This document shows, in pieces, positions 7,683 through 16,872 of a stretch of 64,000 bases of DNA; within the stretch, counting starts at the first letter, position 1; every line of letters begins with the position of its first letter. Under the pieces are notes generated by a model, which ran no database searches, was not told where the DNA came from, and saw only the letters and a program-made list of their open reading frames with translations. The translations under genes were made by a program, and so were the position numbers. Origin of the DNA: Sphingobium lactosutens (GTDB lineage Bacteria > Pseudomonadota > Alphaproteobacteria > Sphingomonadales > Sphingomonadaceae); the NCBI RefSeq assembly GCF_013393185.1, contig NZ_QJQX01000057.1:1-64000 (forward strand), in the 5' to 3' direction.

Positions 7683-10001
7683 ATGCGTCCGATCAACGCC
7701 CTATTGCTTGCGTCCACCATTCTCGCCGCCACACCCGCCTTTGCGCAGGACGTCGCGCCGGCAGCCGACGCCGCTGCTGCCGATGGCGCGGACATCATCG
7801 TCTTCGGCCGTGGCGAAACCCGCCAGGTGCAGGAAATCGCGGCCAGGGATCTCGTCACCCTGACGCCCGGCACCAATGCGCTCAAGGCGATCGAAAAACT
7901 GCCCAGCGTCAATTTCCAGTCGGCCGATCCGTTCGGCAATTATGAATGGTCGCAGCGCGTCACCATCCGGAGCTTCAACCAGAACCAGCTCGGCTTCACC
8001 TTCGACGGCATCCCGCTGGGCGACATGAGCTATGGCAACCATAACGGCCTGCACATCACCCGCGCGATCAGCAGCGAGAATATCGGCAGCGTGCGCGTGT
8101 CGCAGGGCGCCGGCTCGCTCGGCACGCAGGCGACCGGCAACCTCGGTGGCACGGTCGAGACCTTCTCCGCCGACCCGGCCGACTATCTGAGCGGCGGCGC
8201 ATTCGGCGCGCAGGGCAACCTGACCTATGGCAGCGACGAAACCTGGCGCGCCTTCGCCCGGCTGGCGCTGGGCAGCAAGGATGGCATTCGCGGCTATGTC
8301 TCCTACGGCTATGGCTCGACCGACAAATATAAGGGGCAGGGCACGCAGGACCAGCATATGGGCAATGCCAAGGTCGTGATCCCCGTGGGCGATGCGACGG
8401 TCGACGGCTGGCTCAGCTATTCGGACCGCCGCGAGCAGGATTATCAGGACATGTCGATGGGCATGATCCGCCGCCTTGGCTGGGACTGGGACAACACTTA
8501 CCCCGACTATGCCCGCGCGATCGACTATGCCAGCCGCCTGAACGACGTCGACCGGATCAGCAACAGCGGCGGGTCGCCTTTCCCCGACGGCTTCTATGAC
8601 TATAGCGGCGCATCGGTGGCCGGTGGACAGACCTATCCCGGCAACGTCACCAGCGCCGACGACGCCTATTATGACGCGGCCGGCCTGCGCAAGGACTGGC
8701 TGGGCGCGATCGGCATCACGACGCCGATCGGCGAGCAGGCGACCTTCAAGATCAAGGGCTATTACCACAATAATAGCGGTATGGGCCTGTGGGCGACGCC
8801 CTATACCCCCAGCCCCAACGGCGTGCCCATGTCGGTCCGTACCACAGAATATGAGATGGACCGGATCGGCGCGTTCGGCAGTGTCGACTATAGGCTCGGC
8901 ATCCAGAATCTCAGCGTCGGCGCCTGGTATGAGAATAACAAGTTCAACCAGGCCCGCCGCTTCTACGCCTTCGCCAGCCGCACCGATCCGGGCCTGAGCT
9001 TCCGCGACTATCCCAAAAATCCCTTCGCGACCCAGTGGGAATTCGATTTCACCACCGACACGTTCCAATATCATGTTCAGGACAAGATCGACCTTGGCAT
9101 GGTGACGGTCAATCTGGGGTGGAAGGGGTTCAGCGTCACCAACAAGGCCGAAGCCGTGGTGTCATCGACCTTCCCCGAAGGCAAGATCAAGGTGCAGGAC
9201 TGGTTCCAGCCCCATGCCGGCTTTGCGGTCGAAATCACGCCTCAGGCGGAAATCTTCGGCGGCTTCACGCAGGTGACGCGCGCCTTTGCCAGCGCCACGA
9301 CCACCGGTCCCTTCTCGACCAATCAGGCCGGCTTCGACGCGATCAAGGACGATCTGAAGCCCGAGGAATCGGATACCTATGAACTCGGCCTGCGCTACAA
9401 CACGCCGGTCTTCAACGGCACGCTGGGCGCCTATCTGGTCAACTTCCGCAACCGCCTGCTGGCGGTTCAGGTCGGCAGCCCAATCCAGGGTCTGGCATCC
9501 GCGCTCCAGAATGTCGGCGGCGTGCGCGCCGTCGGCGTCGAGGCGGCGGGCGACCTGAAGCTGGGCAGCGGTTTCGGCCTCTATGCCAGCTACAGCTATA
9601 CCGACGCCACCTACCGTGACGATGTACTCAACAGCTCCGACGGCACGCTGGTCGCGGCGATCAAGGGCAAGACCGTCGTCGACAGCCCGAAGCATATGGC
9701 GCGCGGCGAACTGAACTTCGATGATGGCCAGCGTTTCTTCCGCGTCGGCGTCAACTATATGTCGCGGCGTTTCTACAGCTACACCAACGACGCCTCGGTC
9801 CCCGGCCGGGTGATCGTGGATGCCTCGCTCGGCTATCGCTTCACCGACAAGATCGAGGTGCAGCTGAACGCCACCAACCTGTTCGACAAGAAATATGTCG
9901 GCACCATCGGTTCGGGCGGCTTCGGCAATAGCGGCGATGCGCAGACCCTGCTGGTCGGTGCGCCGCAGCAATTTTTCGCGACGCTGAAGACCGGCTTCTG
10001 A
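7683..10001 (+). CDS. TonB-dependent outer membrane receptor, probably phosphate-regulated
   Basis: A TonB-dependent receptor of 772 residues with a signal peptide ending at TPAFAQ. The plug domain contains VTIRSFNQNQLGFTFDGIPLGD and QGAGSLGTQATGNLGGTVE; the barrel ends with a C-terminal aromatic signature (LFDKKYVGTIG ... LKTGF). The start at 7683 has a good ribosome site (AAGGGGGATT); the frame is open to 7560 but the extension has no signal-peptide character. A phosphodiesterase gene follows after 22 bases and a Pho-box candidate precedes it, so I infer uptake of a phosphorylated compound or a product of the phosphodiesterase. The ligand is not readable from sequence. Confidence 0.88.
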   Translation: MRPINALLLASTILAATPAFAQDVAPAADAAAADGADIIVFGRGETRQVQEIAARDLVTLTPGTNALKAIEKLPSVNFQSADPFGNYEWSQRVTIRSFNQNQLGFTFDGIPLGDMSYGNHNGLHITRAISSENIGSVRVSQGAGSLGTQATGNLGGTVETFSADPADYLSGGAFGAQGNLTYGSDETWRAFARLALGSKDGIRGYVSYGYGSTDKYKGQGTQDQHMGNAKVVIPVGDATVDGWLSYSDRREQDYQDMSMGMIRRLGWDWDNTYPDYARAIDYASRLNDVDRISNSGGSPFPDGFYDYSGASVAGGQTYPGNVTSADDAYYDAAGLRKDWLGAIGITTPIGEQATFKIKGYYHNNSGMGLWATPYTPSPNGVPMSVRTTEYEMDRIGAFGSVDYRLGIQNLSVGAWYENNKFNQARRFYAFASRTDPGLSFRDYPKNPFATQWEFDFTTDTFQYHVQDKIDLGMVTVNLGWKGFSVTNKAEAVVSSTFPEGKIKVQDWFQPHAGFAVEITPQAEIFGGFTQVTRAFASATTTGPFSTNQAGFDAIKDDLKPEESDTYELGLRYNTPVFNGTLGAYLVNFRNRLLAVQVGSPIQGLASALQNVGGVRAVGVEAAGDLKLGSGFGLYASYSYTDATYRDDVLNSSDGTLVAAIKGKTVVDSPKHMARGELNFDDGQRFFRVGVNYMSRRFYSYTNDASVPGRVIVDASLGYRFTDKIEVQLNATNLFDKKYVGTIGSGGFGNSGDAQTLLVGAPQQFFATLKTGF

Positions 10002-10023
10002 AGCTCGCGCCGGAGATAGAAAG

Positions 10024-11367
10024 ATGAAGACAGTCGCGCTTGTCGCATCGACATTGGTCATGGCCCTCCCGGCCATGGCCCGGGCCGAACCCGTCCTCCT
10101 GATCTCGATCGACGGGCTGCGGCCCGGCGACGTGCTGGAGGCGGACAAGCGCGGCCTGTCCATTCCCCATTTGCGCCGCTTCCTGAAGGACGGCGCGCAT
10201 GCAAGCGGCGTGACCGGCGTGCTGCCGACGCTCACCTATCCCAGCCACACCACGCTGATGACCGGCGCCGCGCCCGCCCGGCACGGCATCGTCGCCAACA
10301 ACAGCTTCGATCCGACCGGCATAAACCAGGGCGGCTGGTACTGGTATGCGCAGGACGTCAAGGTACCGATGCTGTGGGAGGCCGCGAGCAAGGCGGGCCT
10401 GTCCACCGGCAATATCCACTGGCCGGTCAGCGTTGCGGCAAAGGGCGTGACCTGGAACCTGCCGCAGATCTGGCGCACCGGCCATGCCGACGACGCCAAG
10501 CTGCTCGACGCGCTGGCGACGCCGGGCCTGAAGGCTGAGCTGGAGGCCAAGGTCGGCCATCCCTACGCCATGGGCATCGACGAAAGTCTGCCCGGCGACC
10601 AGCTGCGCGGCCGCTTCGCCACGGCGCTGATCGCCGCGCACAAGCCCGATTTCCTGACCGTCTACCTGACCGCGCTCGACCATGAGCAGCATGAAAAGGG
10701 TCCGGACACGCCCGAGGCGAAGGCGGTGCTGGAGAAGATCGACGCCATCATCGGCGATCTTGTCGCGGCAGAAGCGAAAGCGCATCCCGACGCGGTGATC
10801 GCGCTGGTCAGCGACCATGGGTTCGAAGCGACCCACACGGCGCTCAACCTCTACCGCCCCTTCATCGATGCCGGCCTCATCACGCTGGGCAAGGATGGCA
10901 AGGTCGCCTCCTGGCTGGCCATGCCGTGGATCGCCGGGGGATCGGCCGCGATCATGCTGGCCCGTCCCGACGATCAGATGCTAGCCGCGCGCGTGAAGAA
11001 GCTGCTCGACCAGCTCGCCGCCAATCCGGCGAACGGCATCGCCAGAGTGGCCGACAGGACAGAAGTGGCGGCCATAGGCGGCAACCCGCAGGCCAGCTTC
11101 GCCATCAACCTCAAGCCCGGCTTCGTCACCGACATTTTCCGCGGCCCGGCAGCCCCCATCGTCGCACCCAGCCCGGTCAGGGGCATGCACGGCTATTTCC
11201 CCGGTCCGGCCCACCTTCAATCGACTCTGCTGCTGATGGGCAAAGGCGTCGCGCCGGGCAAGGATCTGGGCCAGATCGACATGCGCGCCATTGCGCCGAC
11301 GCTCGCCAGGGTCATGGGCGCGGAACTGCCCGACGCGGAGAAGCCGGCGATCGATCTGGGGCGCTAG
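10024..11367 (+). CDS. Secreted nucleotide pyrophosphatase/phosphodiesterase (NPP, alkaline phosphatase superfamily)
   Basis: A 447-residue periplasmic enzyme with signal peptide MKTVALVASTLVMALPAMARA. Metal ligands and nucleophile of the NPP family are visible: Asp30 in ISIDGLRPGD, Thr71 nucleophile in PTLTYPSHTTLMTG, Asp/His in LDHEQHEKGPD, Asp/His in SDHGFEATH, and the last His in GMHGYFPG. It should cleave phosphodiester or pyrophosphate bonds in nucleotides or related compounds. It lies 22 bases after the TonB receptor and probably shares its transcript, so the pair would hydrolyse and import organophosphate under phosphate limitation. Confidence 0.9.
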   Translation: MKTVALVASTLVMALPAMARAEPVLLISIDGLRPGDVLEADKRGLSIPHLRRFLKDGAHASGVTGVLPTLTYPSHTTLMTGAAPARHGIVANNSFDPTGINQGGWYWYAQDVKVPMLWEAASKAGLSTGNIHWPVSVAAKGVTWNLPQIWRTGHADDAKLLDALATPGLKAELEAKVGHPYAMGIDESLPGDQLRGRFATALIAAHKPDFLTVYLTALDHEQHEKGPDTPEAKAVLEKIDAIIGDLVAAEAKAHPDAVIALVSDHGFEATHTALNLYRPFIDAGLITLGKDGKVASWLAMPWIAGGSAAIMLARPDDQMLAARVKKLLDQLAANPANGIARVADRTEVAAIGGNPQASFAINLKPGFVTDIFRGPAAPIVAPSPVRGMHGYFPGPAHLQSTLLLMGKGVAPGKDLGQIDMRAIAPTLARVMGAELPDAEKPAIDLGR

Positions 11368-11420
11368 GCTGGGCGCGAGCGTTTTGGGTGGTTAGGGGAC
11401 TGTCGGCTGTTCTTCTTGGC

Positions 11421-11498
11421 CGTCACCCCAGCGAAGGCTGAGGTCTCAGGCGAGGTTGCGCGACTTGGCCTGAGATCCTAGCTTTCGCTGGGATGACG
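11421..11498. repeat. Intergenic palindromic repeat
   Basis: A long imperfect inverted repeat: CGTCACCCCAGCGAA...CTCAGGC on the left and GCCTGAGATC...TTCGCTGGGATGACG on the right, with about 15 bases of loop. Similar GTCATCCCAGCGAAAGCTGG palindromes are scattered in many sphingomonad genomes. It lies 53 bases after the phosphodiesterase gene and may act as a transcript end. Confidence 0.7.
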
Positions 11499-11638
11499 GA
11501 ATATGATAGCTTCCAGATCCCCATTCATGACCGCGCGCGCTCAAGCTGCAACCCATCGTTTCCGCCCCGGGCAATGGACTTGGTTACGAGCGCGACATAA
11601 TTTGCGCCCAATCATCAGGGTCATTTCCGGGGTAATTC

Positions 11639-12883
11639 ATGACGCAACGCTACAGCCTTGTCGCCATCATCCTGCACTGGGCGATCGCCGCCCTGCTTGC
11701 TTTCCAGATCGCCGTCGGCTGGGCGCTGGAGGATCTGGGCGCGCGCGGTTTCTCGCTCTACCAGTGGCACAAGTCGGTCGGGATGCTGATCCTCGCGCTC
11801 ACCCTCGTCCGCATCGCCGTCCGCTACTGGAAACCGCGTCCGGCCAAGCTGGAGGGCGGCTGGCAGGGCGCGCTGGCATCGGGCGTGCATGTCGGCCTCT
11901 ACGCCTTCATGCTGGGCGCGCCGCTGACCGGCTGGGCGCTGGTATCCACGGCGAAGGTCCAGGTGCCGACCCTGCTGTTCGGCGTCCTGCCGCTGCCGCA
12001 TCTGCCCCTGCCGGCCGCCAGCCACACCCTTGCCGAAAACGGCCATGGCCTGCTCGCCTGGCTCGGTATCGCGCTGTTCCTGCTCCATGCCGCGGGCGCA
12101 CTGCGCCATCATTTTCTGATGGGCGACGGCCTCATCTGGCGCATGGTGCCGGGCCGCTCGACTGCATTGCTGGTGGCGCTGCCCGCACTGATCCTGGGCG
12201 GTGTCGTCGCCGGACGCGCGATCCTGCCCGCCCCGCAGGCCGCCCCCACCCCCGTTCCGCCACCGGTAGCGGAACAGGCCGACACCGAAATAGACAATCT
12301 CGCCCAGATGGAAGCGGTCAACGCCACAGCGCCGGCCGACAATGCCGCCGCCAACGCGACACAGGCTGCTCAAGAAGAACCCGTCGGCCCGCCGCCCGCA
12401 TGGACCGTCCAGCCCGGCGGCCGCATCGGCTTTTCGATCGGCAATGATGGCGAGACGATCAAGGGCAGTTTCGCCAAATGGACCGCTGCCATCGTCATGG
12501 ACCCCGATCATCCCGACAGCGCGGACATCAAGGTCACGATCGACATGGCCTCGGCCAGCGTGGGGGACGCCTACAAGGACGGGATGCTGCCGGGCGAAGA
12601 ATTTTTCGGCGTAGCGGCCCACCCCACCGCGACCTTCGTAGCCAAGGGGGCGGAGGCAACCGGTCCCAACCGCTACCGCGCCAGCGGCACGCTGACACTG
12701 AAGGGCGTTTCGAAGCCGCAGGCCATCCGCTTCGCCCTTTCAGGCAAGGACGCCGTCCGCAAAGTGTCGGGCAGCGCCACCATCGCGCGCAGCGCCTTTG
12801 GCGTCGGTAATGGCGACAGCAGCACTGGCCTGACCCCACAGGTGGCCCTGTCCTTCGACTTCACCGCCAAACGGAAGGAGTAA
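11639..12883 (+). CDS. Cytochrome b561 - YceI fusion protein
   Basis: Two proteins in one 414-residue chain. Residues 1-190 form a four-helix cytochrome b561 with haem-ligand histidines in IILHWAIAALL, YQWHKSVGML, GVHVGLYAFML and LFLLHAAGALRHHF. A Pro/Ala-rich linker (about 200-245) leads to a periplasmic YceI-like lipocalin domain (about 250-414) with SFAKWTAAIVMDPDHPDSADIKV, FFGVAAHPTATF and GTLTLKGVSKPQAIRF. YceI domains bind polyisoprenoids such as quinones, so the membrane haem domain may exchange electrons with a quinone held by the attached carrier. Such fusions occur in other proteobacteria. The gene stands alone. Confidence 0.9.
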   Translation: MTQRYSLVAIILHWAIAALLAFQIAVGWALEDLGARGFSLYQWHKSVGMLILALTLVRIAVRYWKPRPAKLEGGWQGALASGVHVGLYAFMLGAPLTGWALVSTAKVQVPTLLFGVLPLPHLPLPAASHTLAENGHGLLAWLGIALFLLHAAGALRHHFLMGDGLIWRMVPGRSTALLVALPALILGGVVAGRAILPAPQAAPTPVPPPVAEQADTEIDNLAQMEAVNATAPADNAAANATQAAQEEPVGPPPAWTVQPGGRIGFSIGNDGETIKGSFAKWTAAIVMDPDHPDSADIKVTIDMASASVGDAYKDGMLPGEEFFGVAAHPTATFVAKGAEATGPNRYRASGTLTLKGVSKPQAIRFALSGKDAVRKVSGSATIARSAFGVGNGDSSTGLTPQVALSFDFTAKRKE

Positions 12884-13006
12884 TCCCGCCGCGCACTGGC
12901 CCGGCGCGATTCGGGAAGCTATGGCATCGACACGGACAGGTCGAAAACGGACAGGCGTTGTTCAGCATCGCCTGGTTACGGGCGGGCAACAAGCATCGGC
13001 TTCAGG

Positions 13007-13390
13007 ATGATCATGATACGCGCGCTTCCGATCGCGATGGCGGCAGCCAGCCTCGCCGCCTCGCCCTCCCCTGCGGCTCCGACGGCCCCCGCCGCCGGAA
13101 CGGGCGCCTTCATGTTCGAAACGGGCGCCAGCCTGCTGGCCAAATGCCGCAACAAGGCGCCCGAATATGCGCTGGCCTGCACCGCCTATATCGTCGGCGT
13201 GGTCGATGGCATTCGCAAGGATGCCTTTATCGGCCGGGGCCGTCCGGTCTGCTGGCCCGACCGCATGAGCGCGGACGAGGCGCGCAAGATCGTCGTCGCC
13301 TATCTCGAACGCTGGCCCGACCAGCGCAAGGCGCCCGCCTCGGTCCTTGTCAGCGTGGCGCTCAACGATCGCCATCCCTGCCAAAAATAG
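13007..13390 (+). CDS. Rap1a/Tai-like small secreted protein
   Basis: A 127-residue protein with a signal-like N-terminus (ALPIAMAAASLAASPSPAAP). The body has GASLLAKCRNK, ALACTAYIVGVVDGIRKD, PVCWPDRMSADEARKIVVAYLERWP and a final HPCQK. Four spaced cysteines and the C-x-x-Y-I-x-G-V-x-D motif are those of the Rap1a immunity family (PF18602), named from type VI secretion immunity proteins, although most members have no known role. No secretion or toxin genes are adjacent, so an immunity role is not supported here. A second ATG lies two codons downstream. Confidence 0.75.
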   Translation: MIMIRALPIAMAAASLAASPSPAAPTAPAAGTGAFMFETGASLLAKCRNKAPEYALACTAYIVGVVDGIRKDAFIGRGRPVCWPDRMSADEARKIVVAYLERWPDQRKAPASVLVSVALNDRHPCQK

Positions 13391-13519
13391 AGCGGGGCGA
13401 TCAGCCTGATCGGGACAAATCATTGCGCATTCCGATGGCCTAACTGGTACAATCTTGCCTTGCCCCCCAGACAAGCGTAGGGGCGGCCCCTATTTTATCT
13501 TGAGCGAAGGAGACTCGAC

Positions 13520-14890
13520 GTGGCGGCGAAGTGGACGCCGGAAAGCTGGCGGGAGCATAAGGGCATCCAGATGCCCTTTTATCGGGACCAGGAGGCGCTG
13601 GCCTCGGTAGAGGCCCAGCTTGGCCAGTTTCCGCCGCTCGTCTTTGCGGGCGAGGCGCGCAATCTGAAAGCCGATCTGGCCAAGGTCGTGACCGGCGACG
13701 CTTTCCTGTTGCAGGGCGGCGACTGCGCCGAGAGTTTCGCGGAGTTCCATCCGAACAATATCCGCGACACGTTCCGCGTGCTGCTCCAGATGGCGGTGGT
13801 GCTGACCTTCGCGTCGAAGCTGCCGGTGGTGAAGGTCGGCCGCATGGCGGGCCAGTTCGCCAAGCCGCGCTCGGCCGATACCGAGACGATCGGCGGCGTG
13901 GAACTTCCCAGCTATCGCGGCGACAATGTCAACGACATCGCCTTCACGCCCGAAGCCCGCGAGCCGAACCCACAGCGCATGGTGCAGGCGTATAACCAGT
14001 CGGCGGCAACGCTCAATCTGGTCCGCGCCTTCTCGACCGGCGGCTATGCGTCGCTGGATCGCGTCCACGGCTGGATGCTCGATTTCATGGGCCGCTCCCC
14101 CTGGGCCGCGAAGTTCGAGGCGATGGCCGACCAGATCGGTCAGGCGCTGGACTTCATGCGCGCCTGCGGCCTGGACGCGGACAGCGTGCCGCAGCTGGGC
14201 GGGACAAGCTTCTACACCAGCCATGAAGCGCTGCTGCTGCCATTCGAACAGGCGCTGACCCGTCAGGACAGCCTGACCGGCGACTGGTACGACACGTCGG
14301 CGCACATGCTGTGGATCGGCGACCGCACCCGTTTCGAAGGGTCGGCCCATGTCGAATATCTGCGCGGTATCGGCAATCCGATCGGCTTGAAATGCGGCCC
14401 CAGCCTGGAGCCGGACGCTTTGCTGCGCCTGCTCGACACGCTGAACCCGAAGCGGGAAGCCGGGCGCATCACGCTCATCACCCGCTACGGCCATGACAAG
14501 ATCGAGGCCGGCCTGCCCAAGCTGGTGCGGGCAGTCATGCGCGAAGGCCATCCGGTGATCTGGTCCTGCGACCCGATGCACGGCAACGTCATCAAGGCGG
14601 CCAACGGCTACAAGACCCGTCCCTTCGACCGCATCCTGGCCGAAGTGCGCGGCTTCTTCGCCGTCCACCGCGCCGAGGGCAGCTTCGGCGGCGGCATCCA
14701 TGCCGAAATGACCGGGCAGAATGTGACCGAATGCACCGGCGGCGCCATCGCCATCACCGACGAGGGGCTGGCCGACCGCTACCACACCCATTGCGACCCG
14801 CGTCTGAACGCGGCGCAGAGCCTGGAGCTGGCTTTCCTGCTGGCCGAAATGCTCAACGAAGAACTGAAGGAACGCCGCGCCGCGGCCTGA
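13520..14890 (+). CDS. aroG: 3-deoxy-7-phosphoheptulonate synthase, class II
   Basis: Class II DAHP synthase (456 residues), first step of the shikimate pathway, joining phosphoenolpyruvate and erythrose-4-phosphate. Typical plant/actinobacterial-type motifs are [59 protein letters not shown] and [17 protein letters not shown], which include the metal-binding Cys, His and Glu. The start is a GTG at 13520 behind a strong AAGGAG site. It is not clustered with other aromatic genes here, although pabB and pabC lie 7 kb away. Confidence 0.93.
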   Translation: MAAKWTPESWREHKGIQMPFYRDQEALASVEAQLGQFPPLVFAGEARNLKADLAKVVTGDAFLLQGGDCAESFAEFHPNNIRDTFRVLLQMAVVLTFASKLPVVKVGRMAGQFAKPRSADTETIGGVELPSYRGDNVNDIAFTPEAREPNPQRMVQAYNQSAATLNLVRAFSTGGYASLDRVHGWMLDFMGRSPWAAKFEAMADQIGQALDFMRACGLDADSVPQLGGTSFYTSHEALLLPFEQALTRQDSLTGDWYDTSAHMLWIGDRTRFEGSAHVEYLRGIGNPIGLKCGPSLEPDALLRLLDTLNPKREAGRITLITRYGHDKIEAGLPKLVRAVMREGHPVIWSCDPMHGNVIKAANGYKTRPFDRILAEVRGFFAVHRAEGSFGGGIHAEMTGQNVTECTGGAIAITDEGLADRYHTHCDPRLNAAQSLELAFLLAEMLNEELKERRAAA

Positions 14891-14903
14891 CCTTCCTCGG
14901 GCA

Positions 14904-14928
14904 GGGGCGCCGTCTGGCGCGGCGCCCC
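14904..14928 (+). terminator. Hairpin after the DAHP synthase gene
   Basis: Stem GGGGCGCCG/CGGCGCCCC (904-912 and 920-928 within this kilobase) located 13 bases after the stop. No T-run follows, so it may be a weak terminator or a transcript-stabilising end. Confidence 0.5.
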
Positions 14929-15363
14929 TCCTCGGACCGGCGCCACCCTGTTCAGAGCAGGATGCCGAAAAGGCCGCGCGCAAATAAAGCGGGGTCGATA
15001 CGCCCGTTTAAATTCATTCTATCCGCTCATTTTGAAATTTCGTTACCTATACTGGAAATAAGATTTCCAGCATTGCCTTGTCGCGTCCGTCGATGATGCG
15101 AGTGGATGACCGGTCAAAGGGGCCGGACCGAGGCTTAATACCTTGCAATGCAACAGGACGGCATTTTGCGCCCTGCCCCTGTGACGCCACGGCCCGTCCC
15201 TTTGTTGCACCTTTTTGCGGATATCATCCCTATGTCTCCGGCTCCTCGCTTGATGCCAATGCGGCGTCGCAACATTCTTGGGCCTGCTTTGCGCCCATAA
15301 TCGCCTGTCTGACGCTTTGGTGGCGCGCTGCTCGCGCCCGCTTGGACGGGCCGGGAGAATAAT
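14929..15363. other. Intergenic region with a perfect palindrome, no gene seen
   Basis: About 435 bases without a credible coding frame. It includes an AT-rich stretch (15000-15070) holding the perfect inverted repeat TGGAAAT-AAG-ATTTCCA at 15053-15069, about 300 bases before the transporter start. The palindrome could be an operator for a regulator not encoded nearby. I see no tRNA or recognisable RNA. Confidence 0.5.
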
Positions 15364-16872
15364 TTGTCATCATCCCACGCGCAGTCCGCGCGTCACGCCC
15401 ATTTCGGCTGGTTCAAACGCCGCCGCGACATGAAGGTCGACGACGTCACGCTGGTCGACCGGTCCCTGCTCAACCGGGCCGTCGGCGCGGCCGCGCTCGG
15501 CAACGCGATGGAGTGGTTCGATTTCGGCGTCTATGGCTATATCGCCGTCACGCTGGGTCATGTCTTCTTCCCGTCGAGCGATCCCGCCCTTCAGCTGATC
15601 GCGACCTTTGCCACCTTCACCGTGGCCTTTCTGGTACGCCCGCTGGGCGGCCTCGTCTTCGGGCCGCTGGGCGACCGCTATGGCCGGCACAGGATATTGG
15701 CGCTGACGATGATCCTGATGGCGGCGGGCACCTTCGCCATTGGCCTCATCCCCTCCTATGCGCAGATCGGCATCGGCGCGCCGCTGATGCTGCTGGCCGC
15801 GCGGCTGGTGCAGGGCTTTTCGACCGGCGGCGAATATGGCGGCGCGGCGACCTTCATCGCGGAATATTCGACAGACCGGAAACGCGGGCTGATGGGGAGC
15901 TGGCTGGAGTTCGGCACGCTGGGCGGCTACATCGCCGGCGCGGGTACGGTCACGGCGTTGCAGATGGCGCTGAGCGACGCGCAGATGCTGGACTGGGGCT
16001 GGCGGGTTCCTTTCCTGGTCGCCGGGCCGCTGGGGCTGCTGGGCCTCTATATGCGGCTCAAGCTGGAAGAGACGCCGGCATTTCAGGCCTATAGCGAGCA
16101 GGTCGATGCGCGCGAGAGCGATCGGCCGCGCCTGGGCACGCTGTTCCGCCTCCATTGGCGGCAGTTGCTGAAATGCGTCGGGCTGGTGCTGGTGTTCAAC
16201 GTCACCGACTATATGCTGCTGACCTACATGCCCAATTATCTGAGCGTGACCATGGGATATGCCGAAACCAAGGGGCTGCTGCTCATCATCATCGTGATGC
16301 TGGTGATGATGCCGCTCAACATTGCGGGCGGGCTGTTCAGCGATCGGCTCGGCCGGCGACCGATGATCATCGGGGCGTGCCTCGCGCTGATGATCCTGTC
16401 CATTCCTTGCATGCTGCTGATCGGCACGGGCAATGACGCGCTGATCTTCCTGGGTCTGATGGTGATGGGGATCGTGCTGGTGTGCTTCACCAGTTCCATG
16501 CCGTCCACCCTGCCCGCGCTCTTCTATACGCCCGTGCGTTACAGCGGCCTGTCGATCGCATTCAACCTGTCGGTATCGCTGTTCGGCGGCACGACCCCGC
16601 TAATCACCGCCTGGCTGGTGCAGACGACCGGCGATCCGCTGGTGCCGGCCTATTATCTGATGGGCGCGGGCCTGATCGGCGTCATCACCATGTTGACTGT
16701 GCGCGAGACGGCGGGGCTGCCGTTGCGCGGGTCGCCGCCAGCGGTGGAAACCAGAGCAGAAGCGATCGCACTGCTGAAGAGCGACGAACCGGCGACAGTG
16801 GACAAGGCGTTGCCGGACCTCTCGCCGCCAGTGACCGACGAGAGCGGTTTCGCTCGGCCAGCTGCGGCTTAG
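15364..16872 (+). CDS. MFS transporter of the metabolite:H+ symporter (ProP-like) family
   Basis: A 502-residue, twelve-helix transporter. MHS-family signatures are GNAMEWFDFGVYGYIAVTLG, LVRPLGGLVFGPLGDRYGRH between helices 2 and 3, RLVQGFSTGGEYGGAATFIAEY, and the second RxGRR-like loop in SDRLGRRPMII. The family moves proline, betaine, citrate, shikimate or other small acids with protons; the substrate is not certain. The listed start is a TTG at 15364 with a GGGAGAA site; an ATG at 15430 (MKVDDVTLVDR) is an alternative. The C-terminal 45 residues are hydrophilic. It is convergent with the sensor kinase gene. Confidence 0.88.
   Translation: MSSSHAQSARHAHFGWFKRRRDMKVDDVTLVDRSLLNRAVGAAALGNAMEWFDFGVYGYIAVTLGHVFFPSSDPALQLIATFATFTVAFLVRPLGGLVFGPLGDRYGRHRILALTMILMAAGTFAIGLIPSYAQIGIGAPLMLLAARLVQGFSTGGEYGGAATFIAEYSTDRKRGLMGSWLEFGTLGGYIAGAGTVTALQMALSDAQMLDWGWRVPFLVAGPLGLLGLYMRLKLEETPAFQAYSEQVDARESDRPRLGTLFRLHWRQLLKCVGLVLVFNVTDYMLLTYMPNYLSVTMGYAETKGLLLIIIVMLVMMPLNIAGGLFSDRLGRRPMIIGACLALMILSIPCMLLIGTGNDALIFLGLMVMGIVLVCFTSSMPSTLPALFYTPVRYSGLSIAFNLSVSLFGGTTPLITAWLVQTTGDPLVPAYYLMGAGLIGVITMLTVRETAGLPLRGSPPAVETRAEAIALLKSDEPATVDKALPDLSPPVTDESGFARPAAA

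Noticed and set aside
7701..9074. 457-codon minus-strand frame inside the TonB receptor
   Set aside because: Repetitive Ala/Val/Arg translation, mirror of receptor codons.
13007..13390. Rap1a-like protein considered as a type VI immunity protein
   Set aside because: No effector, Hcp, VgrG or other secretion gene nearby; most family members are not immunity proteins.
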